Positions 20,720 to 29,411 of a stretch of DNA of 64,000 nucleotides are shown here, in pieces. Made by a program: the position numbers and the translations under genes. The DNA comes from Lentisphaerota bacterium. Its GTDB lineage: Bacteria; Verrucomicrobiota; Lentisphaeria; Victivallales; Victivallaceae. Each line of letters begins with the position of its first letter. The first letter of the stretch is position 1. The notes under the pieces are model-generated. The model did not search any database. It was not told the DNA's origin and saw nothing but the letters and a program-made list of their open reading frames with translations. Where the stretch lies: assembly GCA_015061605.1 (NCBI GenBank), contig SUWH01000007.1, positions 1 through 64,000 on the forward strand, in the 5' to 3' direction.

Positions 20720-21388
20720 ATGAAAAATAAAATTCCGGAAATAAAATTGAACTGCCCGGGCGATATTGAAAGTGTCGTCCGGCAGGCGCTATTTCTGCTC
20801 GCCAAAGGAGAAAGCAGTCACGATCTCGACCACACCTTGCGGGTACTGCACAACGCGGAAACACTGCTTGATGCTCACCCGGAAGCCGATGCGGATGTCG
20901 TCCGTTTAAGCGCTCTGCTCCACGATATCGCCCGCCCGGAAGAGGATGCTGATTGCGGCAAGTGCTGTCACGCTGAATTGAGTGCCGTCTACGCTGAAAC
21001 CATCCTCCGCGATGCCGGTGTTCCGGAAAATATCACGCTTCAAACGGTCAATGCGGTCAGACGCCACCGTTTCCGTCGCGGCGAAGCTCCGGACACTCCG
21101 GAAGCAAAAATACTTTACGATGCCGATAAACTTGATTCGCTTGGCGCAGTAGGTCTGGGCAGAGCATTTCTCTTTGCCGGACACTGCAACGCCAGATTGC
21201 ACAATACGGTAAGTGAAGCCTTGGCGGCGCCCCCTTACTCCAGAGAGGACACAGCCTACCGGGAATATCTGGTCAAACTCCGCTTTGTTCCGGAAAAGAT
21301 GTTCACAGTTGAAGGCAAAAGAATCGCAGTTGAAAGACTGCAATTCATGAAAGAATTTTTCCTGGAACTGGACGCGGAGACAAATTGA
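20720..21388 (+). CDS. HD-domain phosphohydrolase
   Basis: HDLDHTLRVLHNAETL, LSALLHDIAR, ILYDADKLDSLGAVGLGRAFLFAG. Confidence 0.85.
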   Translation: MKNKIPEIKLNCPGDIESVVRQALFLLAKGESSHDLDHTLRVLHNAETLLDAHPEADADVVRLSALLHDIARPEEDADCGKCCHAELSAVYAETILRDAGVPENITLQTVNAVRRHRFRRGEAPDTPEAKILYDADKLDSLGAVGLGRAFLFAGHCNARLHNTVSEALAAPPYSREDTAYREYLVKLRFVPEKMFTVEGKRIAVERLQFMKEFFLELDAETN

Positions 21389-21408
21389 GTGTTATTGTCC
21401 CTTTTTTT

Positions 21409-22260
21409 GGCGGCAAACGTGCCGCTGCGAGGTGTCGCGCCGCTCCGTTGGTCGTGCTTGATCGATTTTTTATAAATACAAACTTGGTCGCTCCTCCATA
21501 TGGGATCCGACAAGGAGGGCGCAAGCCCGACGAAGAGCCGGAGCAAAAATAATATAATCATCACTACCATACTCAAGGCATGAGTAAGGCGGATGCCGAC
21601 GGAATGCCGCAGAGCGAGGCCTCCGGAAAATCGACTTTACCGCCGAGGGCAAAGCCCGACGAGCGCGAGCATCGCAGACCGCAGGGCGAGAAGCGCAGGG
21701 CAACCGCGGCAAACGTGCCGCCTCGAGATGTCGCGCACTCCCGTTGGTCGTGCTTGATCGGATTTGGTACAAGTCGGGATTCGACGGCGGCGCACCGCGC
21801 CGACGAGCGCGAGCATCGCAGACCGCAGGGCGAGAAGCGCAGGGCAACCGCGGCAAACGTGCCGCTGCGAGGTGTCGCGCACTCCCGTTGGTCGTGCTTG
21901 ATCGGATTTTGTACAAATCGGGATTCGACGGCGGCGCACCGCGCCGACGAGCCGGAGCAAAAATAATATAATCATCACTACCATACTCAAGGCATGAGTA
22001 AGGCGGATGCCGACGGAATGCCGCAGAACGAGGCCTCCGGAAAATCGACTTTACCGCCGAGGGCAAAGCCCGAGCGGCGAGGCGGCTCTCCCGCCGCCGC
22101 AGGGAGATTTTTTGGGCGGCAAACGTGCCGCTCCGAAGTATCGCGCCGCTCCGATGTCGCGGCTTGATCGGATTTGGTACAAATCGGGATTCGACGGCGG
22201 CGCACCGCGCCGACGAGCGCGAGCATCGCAGACCGCAGGGCGAGAAGCGCAGGGCAACCC
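21409..22260. repeat. mosaic block of three reshuffled GC-rich repeat modules
   Basis: Module A (ggcaaacgtgccgc...gtgcttgatcggattt) about 21409, 21707, 21850, 22115; module B (gagcgcgagcatcgcagaccgcagggcgagaagcgcagggcaacc) at 21661, 21805 and about 22213; module C (gccggagcaaaaataatataatcatcactaccatactcaaggcatgagtaaggcgg...) at 21537 and 21951. Confidence 0.9.
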
Positions 22261-22272
22261 GCAGTTAAGTGA

Positions 22273-22376
22273 GCAATCCCATTTTTTGCGGATGCAAAAA
22301 ATACCAAAGCAAAAAGAAAAAGCAACAACAGGCAAATTTATTTGCCAAGCTGTTGCTTGCTTTTTGCGGGGATTGC
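22273..22376. repeat. nested inverted-repeat / multibranched structured element
   Basis: Outer GCAATCCC(22273)/GGGATTGC(22369); hairpin ATTTTTTGC-ggat-GCAAAAAAT (22281-22302); hairpin GCAAAAAG(22309)/CTTTTTGC(22360) with inner AGCAACA/TGTTGCT and GGCAAAT/ATTTGCC. Confidence 0.75.
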
Positions 22377-22406
22377 GTAACGATTCTTGGAAAAAAGGCA
22401 AAAAAA

Positions 22407-22482
22407 TGGCATCTCCAATGGGATTCGAACCCATGTTGCCGGGATGAGAACCCGGTGTCCTAGGCCTCTAGACGATGGAGAC
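22407..22482 (-). tRNA. tRNA-Glu (anticodon CTC), CCA encoded
   Basis: Minus strand GTCTCCATCGTCTAGAGGCCTAGGACACCGGGTTCTCATCCCGGCAACATGGGTTCGAATCCCATTGGAGATGCCA; full cloverleaf, anticodon loop TTCTCAT. Confidence 0.96.
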
Positions 22483-22576
22483 ACGCTACGTGATAAAATA
22501 TACTGCCGCAGTTGGTATTTGTCAAGCGGTTATAAAAAAACTTGTATGGAATATTTTGTAATTTATCATATTTTTC

Positions 22577-22605
22577 TTGCAATTTGCTTCAAAATATGAT
22601 ATAGT
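22577..22605 (+). promoter_or_regulatory. sigma70-like promoter of the DMT transporter gene
   Basis: TTGCAA - 17 bp - TATAGT. Confidence 0.6.
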
Positions 22606-22629
22606 ATACAAAATTTACGGGGTATACTT

Positions 22630-23514
22630 ATGAAAAAATCAAACATCATTGCAACTGCATCACTTTTCCTTACAGCGGCGATTTGGGGGTTGTCCTATTC
22701 TGCCGCAGCCGAAGCGATGGAAACGATGCAGCCGTTATTTTTCGTCTTTCTGCGTTATCTGCTCGGAACCGCAATGCTTCTGCCGGCATTTCTGCCATCC
22801 AGACCGCGTCCGGACAAGTCATTGTTCATTGGAGGTTTTCTCTGCGGACTCTGCCTGGCAGGCGGCGAAATCTTACAGCAATTCGGTCTGCTCTACACTT
22901 CAGCCGGGAAAGCCGGTTTTCTTACCGCTCTCTATGTAATAATGATTCCGGTGATCGGTGTTTTCGTAAACAAAAAATCAAACTGGAAAATTTGGTGTGC
23001 TTCGGTGCTTTCTGTTATCGGCGCATATTTGCTCTGCTCGGACGGCACGCTGGGAACTATCGGCAACTTCGGAGATTTGCTGATGATCATCTGCGCGCTG
23101 TTTTTTGCCTTTCAATTTATTGCGATCGCTGAATTTGCTCCGCAAGCCGATGCGCTGCAGCTGTCAGCGGTGCAGTTTTTTACCGTTGCAATCATTTCCG
23201 GTATTGCGACACTTATCGCCGGTGAAAACTGTACCTTTTCCGGTATCGCGGCTACGATAAAGCCACTGCTTTTCTGCGGTATCATTGCGATCGGATTTGC
23301 CTGTACGGTTCAAGTTGCGGCACAGAAATATGTGCATCCGGCGACCTGTTCAATTATTTTGAGTACAGCATCGGTTTTTGCGGTCTTCTGGGGCTGGCTT
23401 ACGCTGAACGAGAAATATTCTGTTGCCAACCTGATCGGTTGTGCAATCATCTTTTCTGCAGTTCTGTTGGTACAGCTTCCCTCAAAGAACAGTTCTCAAA
23501 ACGGAAACAACTGA
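22630..23514 (+). CDS. EamA/DMT-superfamily transporter
   Basis: About 10 TM segments, two EamA-like halves (AAIWGLSYSAAAEAM, LYVIMIPVIGVFVNKKS, VFAVFWGWLTLNEKYS). Confidence 0.88.
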   Translation: MKKSNIIATASLFLTAAIWGLSYSAAAEAMETMQPLFFVFLRYLLGTAMLLPAFLPSRPRPDKSLFIGGFLCGLCLAGGEILQQFGLLYTSAGKAGFLTALYVIMIPVIGVFVNKKSNWKIWCASVLSVIGAYLLCSDGTLGTIGNFGDLLMIICALFFAFQFIAIAEFAPQADALQLSAVQFFTVAIISGIATLIAGENCTFSGIAATIKPLLFCGIIAIGFACTVQVAAQKYVHPATCSIILSTASVFAVFWGWLTLNEKYSVANLIGCAIIFSAVLLVQLPSKNSSQNGNN

Positions 23515-23552
23515 CCGCATAGCGGATTTACCGTATACGGTCAGTGTTGATT

Positions 23553-24383
23553 TCATAATTCATTCAAAGTGATTTCAGCGCAGTAATCTTGTTCCGGCGG
23601 GTACATCTGGAACAGTGTTTCAGTCAGTTGAACGTTTTCAGAAAGCGCACCGTAAACAAACGCTTTCGCAGAAATCAGCACATCCTGCCACGATTTTCCC
23701 AGAGCAAAATTTGCCGCCATCGCCGCACTCAAAGTGCAACCGGTGCCGTGGGCGGTATTGCCGGAAATCTTTGCCAATGGAGAACTCAATGCAAAAAGTT
23801 TTCCCTGATAACAAACGATGTCCGTCACCTGATCAGAAACGGCGGCATGACCGCTTTTAAGCAGGATATTACAGTTGAATTGCTTATAAAGCTGCAATGC
23901 CGCATTTGCAAGATCATCCGGAGTATCGAGCTTTCTCTGACAGATGAGTTCAGCTTCCGGGATATTGGGGGTGATCCAGGATGCAAGCGGAAAAATTTTT
24001 TCTTTCATTGCCGAAACCGCCGATGCCTCCAGCAGTCTGGTTCCGGAAGTTGAAACCATCACCGGATCGACCACCAGTTCAAGAGCATATTTCCTGACAA
24101 CATCTGCCACACACTCAATTATCTCTTTATTGGCAAGCATTCCGGTTTTCGCCCAGCGTACCGGCAGAAGGTCGAGAACAGTTTCGATCTGACATCTGAC
24201 CGCATCAGGCGGCAGGGTATCGATCCGCCGTACTTCGTCCGGGTTCTGGGAAGTTACAGCGGTGATCGCCGAACAGCCGTAGACTTTGAATGCATTAAAC
24301 GTGCGTAAATCGGTCTGGATACCGGCACCGCCGCCGGAATCGCTTCCGGCGATTGTCAATACTGCGGGCAATTGCTTACACAT
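23553..24383 (-). CDS. thiD: bifunctional hydroxymethylpyrimidine kinase / phosphomethylpyrimidine kinase
   Basis: LTIAGSDSGGGAGIQTDLRTFNAFKVYGCSAITAVTSQN, DPVMVSTSGTRLL, GTGCTLSAAMAANFALG. Confidence 0.95.
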   Translation of the reverse strand: MCKQLPAVLTIAGSDSGGGAGIQTDLRTFNAFKVYGCSAITAVTSQNPDEVRRIDTLPPDAVRCQIETVLDLLPVRWAKTGMLANKEIIECVADVVRKYALELVVDPVMVSTSGTRLLEASAVSAMKEKIFPLASWITPNIPEAELICQRKLDTPDDLANAALQLYKQFNCNILLKSGHAAVSDQVTDIVCYQGKLFALSSPLAKISGNTAHGTGCTLSAAMAANFALGKSWQDVLISAKAFVYGALSENVQLTETLFQMYPPEQDYCAEITLNEL

Positions 24384-25035
24384 TTTTGGAAACTTTCATC
24401 AGTTGCCGCAGTTGTCTTACTTTGGCTTCGACATCGGCGGCTTGAGTGATTTCAGTCACCATGGCAATATGTTTGAACCCTTTGGAGGTCAAAAGTTCCA
24501 AATGGTGCTCCTTGATACCGCCCATAACGGAGAAGTGGCAGGTGACTCTTTTGGCAAGCTCTTCGATCGTTTCCAATCCGAGCGCACCGCAGGCGACACT
24601 TTTGGTGCGGGTCGGAAACATGGGACCGATATTCAAATAAGAACATCCGTCAGCAAGGGCTTTGTCTATTTCTTCAGCATTGTGAGTGGATACGCCGAAA
24701 AACATTTCCGGAGCCAGCTTCTTTGCTTCAGGCAGCGGAAAATCATCCTGCCCTAGATGAACTCCGTCCGCATGGGCAGCCATTGCGATATCCAGCCGGT
24801 CATCGACCAGTAAAAGCATCTGATAACGGTCAGTTATCTCTTTGCATTTTTTCACCAGTTCAAACATGGCGCAGTCGGAGAGATTTTTCTCTCTGATCTG
24901 CACCAGTTTTGCGCCTCCGGCGGCGATGCCGGAGACGATTTCGCAAACGCTTCTGCCGTTGCAGAATTCCGAGCTTACCACCGGGTAGAGGTCGGAATTT
25001 TGGAATATTGAAATGCGTTCACTCAATGTACGCAT
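24376..25035 (-). CDS. thiE: thiamine phosphate synthase
   Basis: IAAGGAKLVQIREKNLS, LLVDDRLDIAMAAHADGVHLGQDDFP, YLNIGPMFPTRTK. Confidence 0.95.
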   Translation of the reverse strand: MRTLSERISIFQNSDLYPVVSSEFCNGRSVCEIVSGIAAGGAKLVQIREKNLSDCAMFELVKKCKEITDRYQMLLLVDDRLDIAMAAHADGVHLGQDDFPLPEAKKLAPEMFFGVSTHNAEEIDKALADGCSYLNIGPMFPTRTKSVACGALGLETIEELAKRVTCHFSVMGGIKEHHLELLTSKGFKHIAMVTEITQAADVEAKVRQLRQLMKVSKNV

Positions 25036-25037
25036 TT

Positions 25038-25817
25038 TCAGCGGCCTTTTTCAATGATGAGTTTGGCAACTTTCCGTCCGGACATCAACATACCGCCGAA
25101 GATCGGTCCCATCCGGTAGCCGCCCATGACATTGTTGGCGCTCATGCCGCAAGCGTACAAGCCGGGGAAGTAGCAGCGGGTATTCTCAACGGTGGAGGCT
25201 TCGCCGTTTTCCACCCACATCGGTTTTTCGCCGATGATGTCTCCGGTGGGGGTGTCGAGCTGGATTTTTGCCTTTTTCACGGCAAGATTCAATATTTCGC
25301 TGGGATGTCCGGTGCCGTCAATGACATTGTCGGCGATGACAGTCAGAGGATCGACATGCAGACCAAGGCGTTCGACACAGGTCCAGTTGATGACGAGTCC
25401 GTTGACCTTGCCGTTTTTGAAAACGAGGTCTTCGACGCTGACGGAGTTGAAAATTTTCGCACCGGCTTTCAAAGCGCCGAAAATAAGTCCGCTTGCCATT
25501 TCCACCGAATCAAGGGTGTGGTAACCGGGAGCGTTTTCCAATTGCTTGTGGGTGATGTTGAAGTCATCAAGAATATTGAGTGCTTCATCCTGTACCACAA
25601 CTTCGTTGAAAAGCATTCCGCCGCCCCAGGTGCCGCCGCCGGGAGCAAGTTTGCGTTCAAAGATGGCGACTTTGACTCCGGCTGCCGCCAGATCGCGGGC
25701 GGCGACAAGGGCTGACGGGCCTCCGCCGACGATGGCGACGTCGAGTTTCAAGCCGTCAATGAGCTTTTCGCTGAATTTGCTGATGATCGCTGAAGAGATG
25801 ATGTTTTCCGCGGACAT
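25038..25817 (-). CDS. Thi4-family thiazole synthase (His-type, probably sulfide-dependent)
   Basis: [54 protein letters not shown]-like [37 protein letters not shown] at the position of the yeast THI4 CCMDP motif. Confidence 0.9.
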   Translation of the reverse strand: MSAENIISSAIISKFSEKLIDGLKLDVAIVGGGPSALVAARDLAAAGVKVAIFERKLAPGGGTWGGGMLFNEVVVQDEALNILDDFNITHKQLENAPGYHTLDSVEMASGLIFGALKAGAKIFNSVSVEDLVFKNGKVNGLVINWTCVERLGLHVDPLTVIADNVIDGTGHPSEILNLAVKKAKIQLDTPTGDIIGEKPMWVENGEASTVENTRCYFPGLYACGMSANNVMGGYRMGPIFGGMLMSGRKVAKLIIEKGR

Positions 25818-25921
25818 ACCGGAAATCCTTTCCGGAGCATATTACTGCTCCCGTTATGGGTATGCCGGTGCGGAACGCACACAACAATAAAAGGTGTAAC
25901 AAAAATATTTTTCATTTCTTT

Positions 25922-26003
25922 ATTTCCTACGCCGGCATTACCCGTTTCAGGTTCAAAGGGTTTGATCTCAGCCGTTGTCACCGCGACAACAGCACCCCGT
26001 TGT
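25922..26003 (-). ncRNA. TPP riboswitch (THI element)
   Basis: Minus strand AACAACGGGGTGCTGTTGTCGCGGTGACAACGGCTGAGATCAAACCCTTTGAACCTGAAACGGGTAATGCCGGCGTAGGAAAT; canonical THI-box elements, upstream of thi4-thiE-thiD. Confidence 0.96.
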
Positions 26004-26118
26004 TACAATATGCATAATATAGTGTATCTCAGGCAGAAAGTCAAGTCCGCTTCTGCCGGTATGTACAGGTAAAATTTAAATTTTTTTCACAGTTGTCTCA
26101 TAAAAAACAACGGACGGC

Positions 26119-26253
26119 GGCGCATTGTGCGCAATCTCTTGGCAAATTTTCGGACTCCGGTTCCCGGCTTCGTTGCACTGCGCCGTAGCAAACGGTTGCG
26201 CAAAGTTCACCTTGTCCCGACGGAGCCTCGTGCGGAGACGGATGCATCCACCG
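26119..26253. repeat. dispersed intergenic repeat, copy 1
   Basis: GGCGCATTGTGCGCAATCTCTTGGCAAATTTTCGGACTC matches 49205-49243 with one mismatch; both copies end with TGCATCCACCG. Confidence 0.8.
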
Positions 26254-26525
26254 TCAGGAAACAGGCTGTTTCGAGCGCAACTGTTTCAGACAGGAAAATC
26301 TGACAAAATTACTTTTTCAAAAATCAATTTTCTCCCGCTCAAATATGGGGGGGAATAGCTGTTTTTTGAAGAATTATGGGATATCTGTGAATAAAATCAT
26401 AAATATTTGTTAATGTCCAGAATTTTAAAGCATACATTTGGTAATGTAAAAATCATTGCTTGAAATTCAGAAACGGCATTGACCCGTTTCTGAGTTTTTT
26501 ATACCTGTTTTTATATCATACCGTG

Positions 26526-26572
26526 ATAAAAAAATCCCGCCGCCGGGAAAAATTTTTCACCGGCGACGGGAT
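26526..26572 (-). terminator. terminator downstream of the MarR gene
   Basis: Minus strand ATCCCGTCGCCGGtgaaaaatttttcCCGGCGGCGGGATTTTTTT. Confidence 0.85.
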
Positions 26573-26587
26573 CGGAAGGGGGCAAAA

Positions 26588-27100
26588 TCAGAATTCCTCT
26601 TCTTCACCTCTGGCATCGAGGACGCGGCAGACCAGGCGGCTGGCGGCTTCGAGCATGATCAATTCTTCAGCACTGCAATCGGCGAAATACTGAAAAATAT
26701 AGCGGTTCAAACGATCCTCAATACGATTGGTGATCTGTTCAGCACGCGGAGTAAAACTGATCAGGATGTTACGGCGGTCGTTTTCGTCCTCATGACGGAC
26801 GAGCGCGCCGTTTTTAACCATCTTATCAACGAAAATGGATGCACCGGCAGAGGTCATACCGGTGACTTGCATGATTTTTGCCAGATTGCACGGCAGAGAG
26901 TGCCGCACCATCATCAAGTGGAGAAACTGCTGACGGGGGATCAATTTGGCGTAGTGCTGCCAATCGTTTTCGATGAACCGTTTGCGCTTGATCTCCAGCA
27001 TCCGGCACATTTTTTTGAAAACTTCGACGCGGTCGAGCAGGTGCTCCGGCTTACCGCTCAGAGGCACCTGTTCAACAGTTTTTGACACACGTTTTTTCAT
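26588..27100 (-). CDS. MarR-family transcriptional regulator
   Basis: LAKIMQVTGMTSAGASIFVDKMVKNGALVRHEDENDRRNILISFTPRAEQI wHTH signature. Confidence 0.88.
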   Translation of the reverse strand: MKKRVSKTVEQVPLSGKPEHLLDRVEVFKKMCRMLEIKRKRFIENDWQHYAKLIPRQQFLHLMMVRHSLPCNLAKIMQVTGMTSAGASIFVDKMVKNGALVRHEDENDRRNILISFTPRAEQITNRIEDRLNRYIFQYFADCSAEELIMLEAASRLVCRVLDARGEEEEF

Positions 27101-27106
27101 CAGTGA

Positions 27107-29389
27107 TCACTTGATGGTTTTGTATTCATCATTGATCTTTTCACCGACATCATTGAGCCGTTTGTTGCGTTCGGGAAGATCAGAATCCAGACCGTACTGA
27201 CCGAAGAACATATTGCCGACGCGGCTGTTCATGCCCTTGTTGACGCCTTTGACGATCTTGCCGAGGTTTTCGCGGATCTCGGCACCGGCGAAGCTGTCGG
27301 GATTGACATATTCGACTTTGGCGAGAACGACCAGCTGGGACTGTTTGATGGATTCGGATTCGGTGGAGAAGATGCGTCCGATGACCGGGAGATCCTTGAA
27401 GAAGGGCAGACCGGTGTTGGAACGGACGGATTCAGATTTACGGACACCGCCGAGGACGAATTCATGACCGCTGTAAGGCAGCTGAACCGTGGTGGCGATT
27501 TCAGACTTGCTGCGGCGGGCGGAACCGTCGGAGTTCCAGCCGAGAAGTGAGTTGCCGTTCATTTCAAACTTCATGGTGGCAGCTTTACCGGTGATGACCG
27601 GAGAGACCTTCAAGTTGAACTGGAAGCCGTTGGCGACCATCGGGTACTGCAGCCAGCCGTGAATGATACCGGGGGCGGCATCGACATAGCCGTAATCTTC
27701 ACGATAATAGTTGCCGCTGTAACGGTTGCCGGCGGCATCAACATAACCGGTGAGATACTTGGTCAGCGGACTGGTGGTGGTATTGGCAAGAATAGCGGCC
27801 TGTTCGGGCTCGAGCGACTTCATGGAGTAGTTCTTGGCCTGTTCACCAAGTGCAGTCGCTTCAGCGACATAACCATCAGATTCCGCTTTCAGAGCCCGCG
27901 CCTGTTGCGCATAAGCAGCGTAAGAGGCAGCATCGCCCTGGGCATAAGCGGCCTGAGCTTTGGCCATTGCGGCAGCGGCGGCAGTACCGGCAGAAAGAGC
28001 AGCGGCTTTCTTTTCCTCGATCTGGGCGAGCAGATTGCTGACCGGAACGCCATTGGCAGCGACCGGCAGACCGGCGGCAAGCAGAGTCTGGTAGTTCTTT
28101 TTGGCGATGGCATCGTAGTAGGTGGCGGTACCGACCTGGGTTCCCATCACACGCATGGTGTAACCGGCCTTGGCGAGGTAGCTGTCGACACCGGCATCAG
28201 CGAGGGATTCGTTGAGCTTGCTGAGCGGAACGATCTTACTGGTGGATTCACGGAGAATGGTATCCGGGTTGATGTCGAGGAAGGCATATTCTCCGGTACC
28301 TTCGGCGATAGTTTTGGCTCCGGCAGTGTAGTAGGTGCGATCGTAGAAGAAGCCGCTGGCAACCTGAATGGCAGAGCTCTGACGGTTCTGAACCGTGATT
28401 TCACCCTGCGCGAGGCACTTGGCTTTGCCGATGCTGGTCATGAAGTCCAGATAACGGGTGTTCCATTTGGGGTTGAAGTTCCAATAGGAGGTACGGCTGG
28501 AGCCGCTGTCTTCGATCGCGCTGGAGAAGAAAGTTCCCCAGTTGCGGCGGTTGACCATACCGGCGGAGAAGAGGTCAACACCTTCGTTGTTCTTCCAGGA
28601 CTGGAAGTCGACACCGATACGGTCATCGTTTTCAGCGAAGATTTCGAGAACGCGGTAGGTGACTTTGAATTCAGGGATGGGGCGGTCATACTGTTTGAGC
28701 ATGGCGCGCATATCAGCCCAGTTCCATTTGGAAGCCTTGATCACCAGAGCGTTGAGTTCAGCATCAACGGTGATGGTTCCGGGAGCAACTTCAAACTGCG
28801 GATCAAGCGCGGAAGAACCGACATTCAGCAGCATATCACGCAGATTGGCGGCACGGCTGATCCGGGGGAAGTAGATGTAGGCATCAGCGTTGGGCAGATA
28901 GTTCAAGCCGGGACGGTCCAGAGAAGCAACGATGCCGTCGATACCTTTGCCGTCTTCAGAATCGGCAAAACGGTATGCTTCAGCGGAAACCAGCACCACA
29001 CCGGTACCGTCGCTGAATTTTACTGCAGTGACCTGCGCCGGACTGGAGTTTATGCTCTTGGCACCGACTGCAGCTTCGAGATAGCTGCGGACAGCATAGG
29101 GATCGGCATTTTTGAGGCTGTAGGGTTTGGTGATGACCATGGGATCGGTGTTGTCGCGGATGACATTGACGACCTTGGTGGCATCGGAAACATTGATCTT
29201 GAGTTCGGCCTGAACGCTGCTGGGGGCATAGCCGCCGGTGGCACTGTGGCTGTTGGATTTGACACCGCCGGGAATGGCCTGCGGGGTTACGACGACCTGT
29301 CCGGCGCGAAGTTCAGCAGCATTGCCGCCGCAGATGAACGGAACGATGATACTGCCGGCGAGCAAAAGGGAAAAATTCATTTTATTCAT
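27107..29389 (-). CDS. secretin-like (type II/III secretion GspD-type) protein
   Basis: Signal peptide; secretin C-terminal motif VQLPYSGHEFVLGGVRKSESVRSNTGLPFFKDLPVIGRIFSTE; N-terminal N-domain-like repeats; Ala-rich coiled-coil insertion. Confidence 0.75.
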   Translation of the reverse strand: MNKMNFSLLLAGSIIVPFICGGNAAELRAGQVVVTPQAIPGGVKSNSHSATGGYAPSSVQAELKINVSDATKVVNVIRDNTDPMVITKPYSLKNADPYAVRSYLEAAVGAKSINSSPAQVTAVKFSDGTGVVLVSAEAYRFADSEDGKGIDGIVASLDRPGLNYLPNADAYIYFPRISRAANLRDMLLNVGSSALDPQFEVAPGTITVDAELNALVIKASKWNWADMRAMLKQYDRPIPEFKVTYRVLEIFAENDDRIGVDFQSWKNNEGVDLFSAGMVNRRNWGTFFSSAIEDSGSSRTSYWNFNPKWNTRYLDFMTSIGKAKCLAQGEITVQNRQSSAIQVASGFFYDRTYYTAGAKTIAEGTGEYAFLDINPDTILRESTSKIVPLSKLNESLADAGVDSYLAKAGYTMRVMGTQVGTATYYDAIAKKNYQTLLAAGLPVAANGVPVSNLLAQIEEKKAAALSAGTAAAAAMAKAQAAYAQGDAASYAAYAQQARALKAESDGYVAEATALGEQAKNYSMKSLEPEQAAILANTTTSPLTKYLTGYVDAAGNRYSGNYYREDYGYVDAAPGIIHGWLQYPMVANGFQFNLKVSPVITGKAATMKFEMNGNSLLGWNSDGSARRSKSEIATTVQLPYSGHEFVLGGVRKSESVRSNTGLPFFKDLPVIGRIFSTESESIKQSQLVVLAKVEYVNPDSFAGAEIRENLGKIVKGVNKGMNSRVGNMFFGQYGLDSDLPERNKRLNDVGEKINDEYKTIK

Positions 29390-29411
29390 TGTAGTATACC
29401 TTTTCCGTCAA

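Noticed and set aside
21409-22260. CRISPR array
   Set aside because: Repeats are long, mosaic and irregularly spaced (144 and 414 bp), with no short uniform repeat/spacer pattern and no cas genes in the window.
21470-22447. Several Arg-rich ORFs on both strands in the repeat block
   Set aside because: They simply translate the GC-rich repeat modules, overlap each other in several frames and lack protein-like features; the DNA repeats are the signal.
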